DNA of 64,000 nucleotides from Silurus meridionalis (GCF_014805685.1 NC_060906.1:11472846-11536845), one strand, 5' to 3'; shown: positions 13,513-29,306, counted from the stretch's first letter. The notes: generated by a model from the letters alone, not told the origin. Translations and numbers: made by a program.

Positions 13513-15032
13513 CCTGGTATAAGATTGCATGGTTTAGTTACAGCATAGGTATACAGACAAACATGTGGTAAGTAAAATTAAGCCCCATGCACATATACTG
13601 GAGATAATTAGTGACTCTAAAAAATAAACCATAAATGTGAATTCCCAAAATATTTGAACTTGTATTTGTTCAGGGACTTGTGGAGTCAATTAGTGGAATT
13701 GAACTTGAGAGTGATACTTAGAATATGAAAGAAAAAAAAAGATAGGTATTTGTTTGATAATCTGAAAAAAAATGTATTAGTCAAAAACAAAAATAGAAAA
13801 AAAAAAGACTCAAGCATCAGGAAGATAAACGCCCTATAGGATTGATGACGTTCACATAAGACCAAAACACCTGCCCAATGTATTATGCTGCAATCAATTC
13901 GGTAAGTGGAAAGTTATAACCATGCAAATTTCAAGGTTACTATGTCTGCCTTTTTTATTTTTGGAGTGAGTGCCAGCTAAATGTGATGAGGGACGTACAT
14001 TTTCCTCGGTCAGCGATAATGGTGTTAGACAACAATACATCTCTATGTATGAACTAAACTACAGTAGATACATGTATATATAGTATAAATCATTTTACAT
14101 GAATAAAATAATAAACACTGCTCTGGTATCTATTGATGCTGTGAACAGCCATGTTGATTTGATGTCAATGTCTGACCAGTGTTGAAAAGACCTCCTCAAG
14201 CTTCTATGTAGGAGTTCTAAATGAATAGATAGATCACATTGTTATTAATCCCAGAGGCAAATTCATAATGAGGTTTTTTTTCCACAAGTTTCACAAGATA
14301 CACAAGTTTAGGTGGAATGCTGCATCACTGTCAGCATGTTCACTAATATCAGACGGTGGTTTATCACAGCTGCAAATAGAGACACCAAATATAGCTTCAG
14401 AAGATTCCTAGCCTTAGCATGTAAATGGTTGTTGGTTATTTCAGTCATCGTTTAATTTTATGGCATTATTGCATGATATTCTGAATAGGCAAGATATAAA
14501 ATAGCTCTACCAAACACTGGGGCAACAAGATAACTGCTTGGAAATAATCGGACTACAGCAAGAATGTGATTAAAGTCCACTCAGATGTTTCTTGATGTAA
14601 GGGGCAAGCCTTCCAATAGTCCAGACACATGCATAACAACAAGAAATCATATATCGTGTTTTATATAACGTGGGCCTTTTTTTCTGCTGTTTGGCATAAA
14701 AACGATGCATACAAAAGACTCTGTGCCTCAGAGAAAACCATACTCACAACTGACTTCATAAATCCACCCCATAGAGAGCCAGAGATTCATTTTTGTTCTA
14801 AATATAGCAAGTGACTGCATCACACATCCTAAAAAAGTTATATAAACTCAAATTCTCAGCATGTAGGAGTTTAAGAGGCTGCGAATGATTAAAAAGTGTG
14901 TGAGAGTCAATCATTTATTCCAGCAACAGAGGCTCTCTGGATTATATCTCTGGCAGAAAGACAAAGAAGGACTTTAGTGTTACAGGCTTAACAAACTCAC
15001 TATTCAGAGGAGGAATGCATGCATGCATGCGT

Positions 15033-15074
<42 letters not shown>

Positions 15075-18000
15075 CCAAGTTGAAAACTATTCAGCTGTTG
15101 TGATCAAAGCTGCACTGGGGAAAATGAGTTGGGGGAGGAGAGAGACAGAGGGGGGGAAGCCAGAGGAGAGACAAGCCAATTTCTTAACCTGCGTGATGGT
15201 TAGATCAACGGTATGACACTCTAGTTAAAATATTTCTGTATAATTTGTAGTGTTATGAATCATTTTCACAATTAGGCTCTTTCTCTTTCTTCCATAACGT
15301 CATCAGACCTAACGGAACATTCTGCATTTAACAAGGTTATCCATCATGTACTGGCTTTGTGATGTATAACGGTAAAGTTTAAGACTTACTAATAATATCT
15401 AAATACAAACTAAGACTGCTGCTATAATAAAGTACAAACAAATAAAATAGTTGAACTCTGCACTTTCACAAACTCATCTTTCACCGTTCTGATGAAACGT
15501 ATTATTTTTATTCACTGATTCAGGCCCAAACTGCCGTTAAATACTTAGGCATGTACAGTACAGACCAAAAGTTTGGACGCACCTTCTCATTCAAAGAGTT
15601 TTCTTTATTTTCATGACTATGAAAATTGTAGAGTCACACTGAAGGCATCAAAACTATGAATTAACACATGTGGAATTATATATGGAATTATATACATAAC
15701 AAAAAAGTGTGAAACAACTGAAAATATGTCATATTGTAGGTTCTTCAATGTAGCCACCTTTTGCTTAGATTACTGCTTTGCACACTCTTGGCATTCTCTT
15801 GATGCCTACTTTGAAGAACCTACAAAATGACATTTTCAGTTCACTTTTTTGTTATGTATATAATTCCACATGTGTTAATTCATAGTTTTGATGCCTTCAG
15901 TGTGACTCTACAATTTTCATAGTCATGAAAATAAAGAAAACTCTTTGAATGAGCAGGTGTGTCCAAACTTTTGGTCTGTACTGTATATACCGAAATACAA
16001 ATCCTTAGCAACTAATCACCCCTACACAATTCATGCAGACTAAATGAATCATATCTAGCTGTATATCTCCCTAAACATTTAACATTGTACTGACCATTAA
16101 GTCATAGTATTGTCATGTCAGTATGTTGTCTACTCAATATACTTCTCAAATCTTCTAATGTGCTGCAATCGATTTGGCCCGTTCTTTGTCTAAAAGAAAA
16201 AAATGACCTGTTAAATGGTACCCATGCATAAACTATACCAATGTCTGAGATTACAAGCAAATTTTAAATGTCATACACGGTACGAACTTTTACGCAAACA
16301 TGTTCTTTTCCTGCAATTCAAAGCAGAACTTCCTGAGTAAAACTGAATAACCACAAATAGTATTGGCAAACATGGAAAGACCTAAAAAAGGTACCTTCAA
16401 AATGACTTTTAATGCTTTATCTGGAGCCGTACCTGCTGCAGTGATTTAGTTTTATGCTTACACTACATGGATAAAAAAAACTTGATTGGTTTGTGCTTTT
16501 TGAACATTTCTATTCCACATTTACTCCCTATTTGTTCCTATAAAAAAAAAACTCCACTCTTCTGGAAAAATGTTCCACTAGTGTGTTTGTGGAGATTTGT
16601 GCTCATTCAGCCAAAAGAATGTTAGTAAAGTCAGGTACTGGTGTAGGTGAGGAGGCCTGGGGTGCAGTCAGCATTTCAATTCATCCCAGAGGTGTTTAAT
16701 TGGGTTGAGATAAGAGCTCTATAGCAGGCCACTCAGGATGTCCACTCCAAACCATGTAAAACCATGTCTTTATGTAGTTGGCTTTGTGCACAGAGGCATT
16801 GTCATGCTGGAACAGGTTTGAAACTGTTAGTTCAAATGAATGCAAACCCCATCCAAAGACATCTTATACAATTATACATCTTATCCAATTAGTGTTGGCA
16901 ACTCTTGTTATTAAAGAAATTCCCAGGAGAACTAGGGTCAGCTCATATGAACTTCTCTAAATACCAGTTAATTAAGGCACATGTTCAGAACCAAGGCATT
17001 AATTCACAGGAAGGACATTAAGAGAAATGGCAGAGGGTGTACATGGTGTTATTCATGTGATTTGCACTTTCCATGTGATTCAAAGGTGAAGAAAAACAAT
17101 GACGTTATTTCTGTTTCATTGCCTAGCAGGAACAGTAATAAATAACATACCTGTACATAATGAGTATTAAACATACAGCTTTAGAATGACGAAACTAGAC
17201 ATTCAGTTGAAAATGACTTGTGAGCTGTTGCTCCTATGTGAATAAACCCAATCTGGGTTTAAAAGCAACACGTGTTTCAAGTGCTCCTGGGTTACTCAAG
17301 GACTCCTACAGTCCTTTTAACACAGACAGTCATAAATCCAGACTTTCTAGAAGCAAAAGAAAGATCTACAGAGAACATTCAAGCATAGACAGTCACAGAC
17401 AAGGAGATACAAAAGATTTTACTCCCTGCGATTACATACAGTAACCCTCTAGAATAAACTTGAAGTTACTGCAATAACTGCAATCCCTTGATAGAACCCA
17501 ATTTTAACTGATTGAATGTTATGTTTTAGTGAGAAACTTTAATACAGTGGAATATTTTGGACAAAAATGCAATAGCTGGTGTGAAAATGTGTGACAAATG
17601 AGGAATTCCAAAGGTCTTAAATCTTATTTGAGTGCCACATATTTATTTCACTTATTTTCCAAAAAATAATATTTAATGCTTGAACTAAGAAACAGGATGA
17701 TTCAAACTATCAAAAAAAAAAATGGAAGAAATATCAGTCGAATGTTTTCAGCTATTTTTAATCGCTAAGATGAATGTTTTTCCCCAGTGTGATATCGAGG
17801 CATGAACAAGTAGCCAAATGTGCTTTTAAGTTGTTTACAAGCTGCTCCTATCTGCTCAGATCTGCAGAGTTATCTCGAGCTCGAGTTAAAGCCTCAATCA
17901 CATTCTTCTCCAAAACCAACGGGCAAAACAGGAAAAGTATATCAAATATATAGAAACTCAAAATCCTGCACAAAAAAATGCATGCACTCACTATATCTAC

Positions 18001-18370
18001 AGTTACTACAATAATCATAGTGTTAAAGTTTATTTTTCTTTACTGTTCACAAGAACATAGTTAAACATCAGTGGAGGAAAGTTAGGAGCAGGCCAAGAGC
18101 TGCACTGACAAAAAATAAATAGGGAGAGACATCTGCATATGAACACAGTGACATTCCAAAGCCTGTCTGTAAACACACACATTTACTCAGGTTGGAATCT
18201 GCATGTTATCAGCACATGAGATGTAAAGAGAGAGAGACAGAGCAAAAGGAACGAAAGAAGCGAAAGCCTCTACTCTTGTAGGTTCAGGATCTTCTTACAC
18301 TGCCTGCTGTCTGAGTAGACAATGCAAGCTTGCCAGAGACAGCTACAGCAAATGGCTAATCCATTAGCAT

Positions 18371-18417
<47 letters not shown>

Positions 18418-21400
18418 TATTACACAGAACTCTGCATTCAAACTCTGCATACAGAAATACACAGAAAGTAGTTTTTACACATACCCAGAGAAGCAGTCAT
18501 GATGAGGAAACCCTCATGGGAGATTCATACACAGGAAAAAGCCAACTCCCTTGGTTATGTGTAAAGTTTTGCAGTTGGAGACGTCTCTGTCCCACTACCA
18601 CTGAAACTATGTCTCTGTCTTTAAAGTTGACGCTTTTCTCTTTGCTTCTTCACTATGCTTTGCTTTCTGACACAAATAACATGTTACACAGTTACCTCTC
18701 TCTCGCTCGTTTACTCTCTCTCTCTCTGTCTCTCTGTCTCTCTCTCTCTCTCTCTGTCTCAAGCGTTCTATTTGTCTGTGCCACGATTGAATGAAGTCAT
18801 TCAGTTGGCCGAGATCTACGAGCCTCCAGATGGAAAACTACTCCATCCTTTCTTTCTAGAGTAATGTGCCATTGAGTGACTGCTTTGAGGAGACACAGGG
18901 AGGGACAGAGGGAGGGAGGAATAAAGAGGGAGGGAGGGACGGACGGACAGAGAGAGAAAGCAAGGGAAAGCCTGAAAAGGAAGAGGAGGAGGGTAGACGA
19001 CTGCCCCCGCCTGGTGCGAGGTCGAGGGACTGAGAGAAAAGAACACTTTGGGCTCATTAACATATGACTTCATGATGACTCTCTGGCTTTTAAATAAGCA
19101 TCCTGCAGATCTTCACAATCTGTCCTGTCCAAGCACAAGGCCAGCAGCACAGGTCAAAGGTTATGATGTCCTCTTACCGATGTCCGTATGCTCACTTTTT
19201 CCCCTCTCTTTTAAGTGCAAGGACTCCAAACATCTGCTCTTTGCACGTGCAAACACACTTTCTCTTATACACTTCTTTACAGTGAGCAAAACATTATTTT
19301 GTTCTTTAAGTCCTCCCAGTCTTTCCAACACTTTCGTTAGTGTTCATCGAAAGAAATCAACATGCTGAAGCTTTCTTTCAGGGGACATTCATATCACTTA
19401 GCTTTGTGATTTCTGATTTCTTGGTCACTTGATAAACAACAAATTTTTTAATCAAATAAAAAAAGACAGGCTAATCAGAAAGCAACCATTTAAAGGGGAA
19501 CAATGTATACAATTTATAATTAAAAAGTACCTTTACGTTAAAACTGCTATATTGCAAGATAATAGTAATGCATCTTGTGATTGTTCCACAATATTAAATG
19601 TGTAATTAAATACTGTATCTAGTAAACAGAGATGGCAAAACTGCACACATAACTCACTCAAGTAAATATAAAGATGTTTTAAAATACTCTGGTAAAAGTT
19701 GAAGTAGTGACTACACTTTTTCACTCAAGTTATAGTAAAGAGGTTTGGGCTCTGACATGTACTTAAGAAAAAAGTAGGCATCACTACTACCTGTTTTAGT
19801 GTCAGGCTGGTAACTAGACCTTACATCATATTAATATATTAAAACAAAATAAATAAAAATGTTGTTATCTAATGATTGTATCCAGGCGGAAGAGCCACTA
19901 TATAGAACACAAGCAGAGAAAAGATGATGATGATCAGGTGATCAGGAATGTCTCTGTTCTCAGTCATGTTTACATCACTGACTCCCTCTGTCTCATTCAC
20001 ATTAACCCCATACTTCTTGTTGCCTTCTGTCTTGATCATTGTGCGCCTCCTAAATTAGTCTATATCTGTGGTGTGTGAGAGCCAGTAAATGATGCACCAG
20101 TGGTAGATTGAAAAAGCCGCGTAATGACAAGACACAGGTTGATGGACACCAAATAGATTAAAAGTAACGAGCCTGTTTGAAAATGTAAGAAGAAGAAAGT
20201 ACATATTTGTGTCAAAAAATGTAATGAGTGAAAGTAAAAATTAAATAGTGAAGTAAAGTAAACTTAAAGTACAGTAATGAAGTATCTGTGTCAAACCTCT
20301 GGTAGTAAATATGTTATAACAGTTAAAAAGTTTTCTGTGGTATAAGAGTAATACCCTGCAAAATTGACATTTTAGTAAAGTAAAATATCTTGAATATAGT
20401 CAGATACTTTAGCTTTAGATGTTTAAGCCTATAAACATTTGTTTCACTCCTTTTTTGAAAAGCTATAATTTTTCTAAGAAGATTATTTTGCTAAGTTGAT
20501 GAGAAAAAAGCTAAATGATCTAGAAGCTAGATGATGCTGTATGTCTATAGGCTTAATAATTCTATATTGGGTTGCCTGTAATCATATAATAAGAAATAAT
20601 AGACAGATTTGACTAGATTCTAGATAAAATTACTTTTGATGCTGTTATTATTTGCAGTGTAACACACTTTAGATTGTTCTGTTATATGAACATGATCAAA
20701 TGACAGTGACTGACCATTTACCTCACACAATATACAGTATATTTATAGAACTAGAAATAAAAGACTATTGATATAATGCAAACTGTTTAAAATATTTGGA
20801 CATACTATGTGCAAGTAAAAATGTTCTGGGTGAGAAATAGTGCACATCATATGTTTCAAATGTAAAAATCTTTGAATATTATTAAATATTTGAGCTGAGT
20901 TATGATTATTGAAATTACACTGTCTAAAATAAAAGAAGCTAGTGGAATATTCTAATACAATAAATGTTTTAAAGCCAGTATGGTACTTTAGGTTTAATTT
21001 GCTTTCCACATGCTAATAATAACAAACAGCTGTTGGTGAAGTACACTCTATAGGAAAAAAGTTTGGGACACCTGAACATGAGATTCATGAGCTTTTTGAA
21101 CATCGCTTTCCGCATTTAATTAGATTAGTGTAGTTTAGATTAGATGCTTTATTTGACTTGATATTGTCATTGTAAGAGACGACAGGTACAGGGCGAATGC
21201 AATGCATTTAGCATCTCACCAGAAGTGCAAATAGCAATGTATAGAAATAAATCTAAAATAAATATATAAATATACAAATAAACAATAAATTCATTATTAG
21301 AGTGCAAATGTGCAATCATTAATACTGTATAAGGTGCAAATGTGAAGATAAACACCGAAGAATATTATGTGAAAGTGACCATAATGGTGCCAAAAAGACA

Positions 21401-23697
21401 ACATGAGGTAGAGTGTTGTACTTGATGCAACAATAAGAGAATGTGTAGAAGTAGGCAGTAACAGTAAAAGCTATCAAGGAAAAAAAAAAGTTTACAGTAT
21501 GGGGTTAGTGTACAGTCCAATCTTTGAGTAGTGTTAAGTTGACTGAGTTGAATGTAGAGATCATCGTTTATTTATAGAGTTCAGTACACTGCTAGCTGAG
21601 GACAAGAAACTGCTTCTGAGTCTGCTGGTGCATCAGTAAAGGCTCCTTTAATGTCTCCCAGATTGGATAGTCTGGGGTGAGAGGTGTCTTTGATAGCTTT
21701 TGGAGTGTTTATGTGAAGATTTGTGCTCATTCAGCTACAAGGGTGTTAACAAAGTCAGATCCCTGGGGTGAGAGCGTTCCAATACCGATTCACACCTAAA
21801 GGTGTTCAATAAGGTTAAGGACGGAGCTCTACAGCAAACCACTAAAGATCTCCCACTACAACCCATGCAAACTATCTTCATTAAACATGTTTTGTGCACA
21901 GGGGCATTGTCATGCCGGAACAGGTTTTGGTCTCCTAGTTCAATAGATGGGAAATTACTGAATGTATGTCCTACTGCATCCAAACACATCTTATAAGATT
22001 GTGCACCTCCAACACTGTGGTAACAGTTTTTGGGAAGAACCACATATGGCTAGAAAAGTCAGGTGTCCCAATACTTTTTATTCCATATAGTATAATTGAA
22101 CACTCTGGTCAGTTGTGCAATCGAAGCAATTCTGAAATATTTAATTAAATGTATGTATTTGTTAAATGTTCACAACACAGACCTACTAAGAAAAACTTAA
22201 AGAATCTATATGGATTGTTAAATTCATTGTTGAAATATAGAACAAAGTGTTGTTTAGTAATAGAGCGAGAGGGGTTGGTAAATAAAAAATAATTTAAATG
22301 ATCCAATAAAAATTCAAAATTTTGTTGCTTGCAAGGGTAGGCAGAGATATATTTTAATAACTAGTTATATAGTTTTCAATCCATATCACATGCAGATATG
22401 TACATCCTTAAAACAAATCCTGGTTGAGGCACAGGATGTCCATTTCCTGGCTCACAAGGCCACTTCCTGTAACTGAATAAACTATTTTAGCAGCTATACA
22501 CATTTTATTAAGGGAGCTGATTTCGGGGAGCTTAGGGGAATTCTTTAAAAAAAAAATGCATACAACAGCAATTTGGTCGAAACTTTGTTCCCGTTATCAT
22601 ACATGTCAAGCAGGCATGCATGTCTGCAGGCAAGCACACACATATATACACACACACACACACTGTCTTAATGCCAGAGACCCTGACTGATACGTGAGGT
22701 CAGCATAGAGCAGGGGGTCTCAAAGGAAAGCAAACCAGCTGCACGAGCCGCTGCAAATCATTCTCAAAAAAACTGTATGTAATGTAGTCATTTTGAAACA
22801 AGAAGAAGTGGTGAAGTTTTAATGTTCTCCAAACAAAGCCGAGTTTGTTCATTATTACGAGTGCAAACACTACGTTTTATTCGTTTCCTGTATGAGAGCA
22901 GACAGGTGAATGGAGTTTACCTTGCTGTGTCCTTGAGAGCAGGTGCTGTGGGCCGGCCTGAGAGCTGAGACTCACAGGGGAAAAGTCATACACACCCTTC
23001 ACTGGTTAAACAAAAAGACAGAAACAAAATAAACATATTAATTACACTCACACATAGCGCTCGGTTCTGAACAAGCCATATTTATTCAATAGTATATTGT
23101 ACTATGTGCGTCATTTCATTGGACCTAATTTCAGAGCTTTATTACTTCTGCGTTATCTTTAATAGCAATGTATAAAGCCTGTTTATTTCTGCCTAAGTGA
23201 CTCTTCTAAGCAGATAATCTGGTTTAGGGACCATAAACAGGAAAATAAACTTTCTGCAAAGTGATAATAGTCCATAATGTGGGAATGCCATAAATTAGTG
23301 ACTAGGAAGAACACGGAATGTGAGGTCATGGAACCCTTGGGTCTGGCTAGTATATCTAGTGGATAAAAATAACTAATGGTAAACATATATCTAATAAATG
23401 GAGTATTTTGAAATGATCGTATTAGCATAGTGAGATATAAGGGTTAGATTATAAGGGGAATGTGGGATTAGTTGTCAGGGTCATTAACTTATGGCAAAGA
23501 GAAAAAACACAGCTGTGAAGGTGAAAGAAAAAGAATAGGTGAGGTGTGTGAGTGTGTGTGAGACAGTCAAATACACACAAACAAAGAAAATTAATTATTA
23601 AGTAAAAAAAAAAAAGAAAGAAAAGAATCCATAACATGGAAATAAATGTATTACTGTAAGCAAAAGTTTTAACAGCTTAATTCATGAAGGGAGAGGA

Positions 23698-23747
<50 letters not shown>

Positions 23748-26690
23748 TAATGAGTTGGTCAAAAGAGAAAGTGTTTCTTCCTGCAAAGCTTTTCTTTCAT
23801 TTCATATTTTCACTTTATGTGACATGAAAACATTATGTGATATGCAATATCAATATTTATGTGATATGAAATATCAACAACAACATCAACAACAAAAGCT
23901 TACATGTAATCTCAACCCTGGCTTCTTCGACAGGAACTGTCCCAGCATAGTAACAATGAACAATGAAGATACTGAGTGCAGTTTAGTTTGACTCATTCCT
24001 GCAGGTTATGAACATTAAAATGGAAAAACAATTTGCACCAGGAGCAGCTGGTGTAAATAGTCTGGCAAAGCCAAGCCACTTGTTGTTTCAAAGATAAAAA
24101 TACATCAAAAGGCGGGTACATTAATGGGATCTACATCAGATTATTTACTGTTAAACACCTTGAAGCTATTTTTCGTTGGTAACAGAACAATAGTCATGAC
24201 TAAGATACACAGAACAGGATAAAGAAGTGAGGCTGAGGGTCAGTTCTTTCTTGCCCAGACTGTAGATTCATGCAGCAACAGCTGTGTCTGGTGAATCATA
24301 TTTAAATAGTGATGGACAGTAATGAAGTAAATGTAATTTGTTACTGTACTTAAGTAGCTTTTTGATGTATCTGTACTTCACTGAAGTATTTTCCTTTGGG
24401 AGACTTTTACTTTAACTTTACTACATTTTAAAGTCAAATATTGTACTTTATTTACTACATTTTGCGAAATCAGTCGTTCCTTTTCATTTATGAGAGGATA
24501 GAAACTTTTTGAACTTGTTTTGATTGCTTCGTGGTATCTATTTAGTACGAACACACAGTTCAGCATCAGTTCAACAGCAAGAAGAATAAATGATGGAAGA
24601 AATTCCTGACTCGAACTTGACACAACACCCGTGTTTGCGCATTGTTTTTGAAGTAGTTGAATAAAAGGTTTTTGGCTTATGATCATTTCAATAGATATCA
24701 ATCAACTCATTAATATCACTTTATTATTAGGTAGGTGTGCTAAGAGTAACATAACTTTTCACATAAACTGAGTAGATTAAGAGTCTTGTGACAAAAAATT
24801 TAATAGGAACATTATTGCCATAATAAATCATAGTATTTTGGATACTCAAGTAAAAAGGGAATTTTTACTTTTACTGAAATTATATTTTACCTACTGTATC
24901 GCTACTAAACATCTGCCAGGGCTTACCATAAGGTGTAGGAGGTGTCACAGGAAATGCGGGTGTCATTGAAGATTGGTTAAGATCCACCCATAACAGATGG
25001 TCAGCCTCAGGATTGAAATCCCCATGATCCACTGCATCACTTGCGTACACGCCTCCAAACTGGCACAAGCACACACACACACACACACAACAGGCCAGAT
25101 GTTTACTCTACATGGAGGTGGAAATAGTTATAATGCATGACATATATTCTTTGGTTATGAAGGGGGTACTGTATGAATATAAGCCGTGTTTCTGTGTGTG
25201 TGGTTGTTTGGTGGGAATGTACCTCGGATGATTTGTAGACAGCAGGCTTTGATAATGGCTGTAAAACATCATCACTGCACCTGGATGCAGGCTCATTAGT
25301 GGCATTAGTAAGCGACTTATTCCACGAGCCTGAGAAAACAGGGAACAGAAGAATAAGAAATAGAGCTTTATGAATTTAAAAATTTCTGTAAGAAATAAAG
25401 TATTCAGGAATCAAATGAATCCCTTCAGCTATCATTACAATGTGTTGGCTGGGGTATTGGTGCTTCACTTTACTTGAGTTGTTGCTGTTTAGGAATAGGG
25501 CCTGAACAAGGATACTATAAATAATAATAAATGTTTCTGTATATAGCATATAATGTAGTTCCAGGGACACCACGAGGTAAAATTATTTAATCAGAGTTCA
25601 GAAACTCTCATCATGCATGATCAAATCTATCATATTTAGGGATCCTACCACCAAAGTCAACACACACCTGATTTGTCTCTAGCACCAAAATGAAAGATTT
25701 TTTGAATATTTTCCAGATTATTCAGAAGATAAGGTCTTAGATAAGCACCATTTCTTTTTGGCTAAGTTTCAATATAACTAACACATTGTGTTTTTCCTGC
25801 AATAAGCATTTGCAAATACGATTTTGCAATAAGCAACATCATGGAAGATGCCATGGAAGAAACTATGAGATGAACAAATGTTCTGTTCTTATCATTAAGC
25901 TAATTTCCCTGCTGAAGGGATTGGGCTTTATACTATATACTACATTATACTTTGAAAAACCATAGCGCCCTTTTTGCAGGTAAGACACACTAGTTTAGAT
26001 CAGTTGTAACTTGTTGTGAAGTACATAGTGAAAGCAGAGCAACACAGATGCGAACTTCTGTTTGCCTGTAAATTGAGGACCTTACATCTTCTGGTACAGT
26101 AGTTCTTCTCCCCAAAATTTTGCCTTGTAAACAACCTTTTTTACCTAGATTATATTCCCGTGTTAGCCAATTGGCAAAATAGCAAACATTGTAGTTTACT
26201 TATATTCAAACCTAACATCAAGCTTGCTATCCTGGTGCATTCCTCAAATATAGATCATAATATGGTCTTAATCTACTTCCTGTATTTAATTTTGCTGCAC
26301 TGTTTGGAGAATTCCAATTGAAACACATTTTATATACACTGACTCTGAATGTCCTCAGATTTTATCAAGAGGAAACTAGGTCTGAACAGAACCAGGTCAG
26401 ATCAGCTGTAACCCCTCTGTTTGATGACCCAGGGATGACTCAGCATAGCAAATGTTTCAACAAAAACTTATTAATGACAATTAGAGTGATGCGAAATCCT
26501 CTTTCATTACGAAAACCATAAGCTGAACTTGGCTTCTTACAACATCCACAAGTCCACAAAATTATTACCATAAATGCTCTGACATTCTTGTACCTCTGTA
26601 AAACAAAAGGGATGGGGAAAGTAAACCTTCAAATGCATTCCTAAACTCTTATGCAATACATCTTCAAACAGAGAGACAGAGAGACAGAGA

Positions 26691-26739
<49 letters not shown>

Positions 26740-27937
26740 CAGGACGTACTCCAAAGTTACTGTATAAACATCCGAGCTATTTCTATCTACAATGGGGCTA
26801 TTGCACCTTTTCACTCAAAGCACTGTCCAGGAACGTCAAGGGCAACTTTAGTAAGTGAGTAAGAAATAACAGCACATAAATCCACTCAGTAGAATTAATG
26901 TATTACTTCTTTTTCTGAAGTTACGGTAAACATCAGGAAACAGGGCACTCTGGTTTTAGATTGCACTGTATATTCCTGATTGTAGAAAAAATACATTATT
27001 TATGGATAATATGGATCTGAGAGGATAACAGCCGCGACCAGTGGAGTAACAGAATAAATTAAATAAATGCATGCTCATAAACTATCAACCATTACATAAA
27101 GCAGATTAAAGTACAAGGGTTTGAGGCGCATACCTGAACTGAAATTTCCTAACTCCAAAAACTGATTGCATGTTATTTGTCAACACTGGTGGGCAAAAGA
27201 ACTCCATTCCTGTATTGAGTAAAAGCACAAAGGTCCTTGCTTCTGAATGTATCAAAATTAAATCTACTGATCTGTGAGAACCATATTTAAATAATTAATT
27301 ATTCATTCTTCTGCACATCATACATCATATCTTTATATGTAGTTTTTTTCTTTTACTGTTCTACTGTTTCTCCTGTTTTCTACTGGTGCAGACACACAAT
27401 GAGAGAACCCTTACAACACACACCCTTACCAGCACTGTGGGGTTATGCTCGTGCCCTTGCAACAGCTTCTCAATGTACTCAGTTTATATATTTACTTCAT
27501 GGTAGAGAGGCGAGACAGGCTTTCTGAAGTGGTATGATGTAAAAAATTAAGATGTCACACATTAAAATGTAGTGAAGTCAAAGCTTCCCAAAATGATAAT
27601 ACCCTCAAAGTACATATACATGAAAAATGCTTAAATACACTAACAAAGTCAAAATACTCGTTTGATGTCCACCACTGAACATCAATCCTACTTTAAATGC
27701 TGCAGAGGCCAAAATCACATTAATTGGTTTATCATATCGTGGACATTTTTCATACTGAATTCCAAGGATGTGGATTACAAATGGACCGATTTTGTATTCT
27801 TCTCAGCAGATTCATGACAGGAGTCAAGAGTCATTTAATCCCTTTGTGCTGGGTTTAAAACTAGAACTTGGTGAAAGTTAAAGTTAAACAGCACAATTGC
27901 TCTAACCCTAGATGTTTAGACACTTAACATACATATT

Positions 27938-27990
<53 letters not shown>

Positions 27991-29306
27991 CACATGCACA
28001 TACACACACAAAATACTGCTCATTCTAATACCCTCCAGAGTGAACGGGTTTATTTTCCTTAGCTGTACCTGTTCAGGGTTTCACACAGAGCTCTATTGTG
28101 CATGTCTGTATGTGCGTAAATCCACTCAAGCCAACATAAGCTTTTCAAGTTACGAAAACACATAGTGATTCAACGCACTTTCAATTTTTTTTTTACATAG
28201 TCGGCAAAATCAAATATCTTACAGGGCTTTTTGAAGGCCCACAGTCATGTGGTCTTTATTCACTATTTCCTTTCCACCTGAAGTTCTCATTAAAATGTGT
28301 TTAGGTTCAAAATTGCCAGCAGATCCAGTCTGAAGTTCAGATAAAATGTAGTGTTATAATTCAACAGTAAAAATATATGTGACCGATGATTGTAATAAAA
28401 AATGTCAACTGTTTTTACATGTATATTTTATATATATATGTATGTGTAGCAGCCTGGGAAACCCCATGACATGGTGAAATGTTGACCTTATCTATTCTAT
28501 ATAATAAAGAAATACACAATATGAACAAACGTTTTGGGACACCTGACTTTTCCAGTCATATGTGGTTCATTAGAAGCATGCAATCATATCCGATGTCTTT
28601 GGATGCAGTAGCATTATATTTTCCTTTAATTTGAACTAGAAGACCCAAATCTGACAATGTCTATTTAACACCCTACATCAGTACCTAACTTTACAAATGT
28701 GTTTGTGGCTGAAGTAGTACATTTCCCCAAAAGCACCCTCCAAAATGTAGTGGACCATCTTCCCAGAAAAGAGGAATTTGTTATAACAGCAAAGAAGAAA
28801 CTACATGTGGACAAAAAGCACATGTGTGTCTTATGATCAGGTGTCCACAAACTTTAGTCCATATATTGCACACAGGTTTTCTGAACTTTAAATAAAGTTT
28901 ATTTTAACCTGATTTTAAAGTTTATTTTTACACCTAATGATTTATTTTTTTAGAGTGAAAAACTATTACTATTGCTATTATTTGTAACAGCCAGTGTCTA
29001 GTTACACACTGAACTGCTAAGTTCCACTGATTTCACAACAACATGGTCAACTCCAGGCATTCAACTTGTGAAGAAATCACACCATAGCTAGGATAGTGTA
29101 TGATGTCAAGCATCAATAAAACTCTCAGCATTAGTAAAACTCTTTTGGCTTCTAACACAACACAATCATTATGACAGCAAAGGTCAGATAAATAAAAATA
29201 TTGTGAAATACATTCATTATTTAATAAAGTTGAGGTGTCAAAGAAGGTTTTACTAAAAAAAAAAAAAACTAAAAAAGAAAGAAAACAAAAGGAAGAAATA
29301 ATTTGG

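Larger units (their letters stand above)
12568..22920 (-). other. tns3 intron of 10.4 kb
   Basis: Between two phase-matched exons, so no coding exon is required here. It holds (TA)n at 13,430-13,508, (CA)n at 15,037-15,071 and 18,374-18,415, (TC)n at 18,713-18,757, a Tc1 foldback at 15.56 kb and two larger Tc1-type elements at 16.5 and 21.0 kb. The 18.87-19.05 kb part is GA-rich and less AT-rich than its surroundings. I see no convincing exon in it. Confidence 0.7.

Noticed and set aside
18369..18864. Plus-strand open frames rich in His-Thr and Ser-Leu
   Set aside because: They are translations of (CA)n and (TC)n tracts with no other coding signal.
18870..19070. GA-rich, less AT-rich block that might be an internal tns3 promoter or CpG island
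   Set aside because: Few CpGs, no core promoter elements and strongly simple-sequence GGGA repeats.
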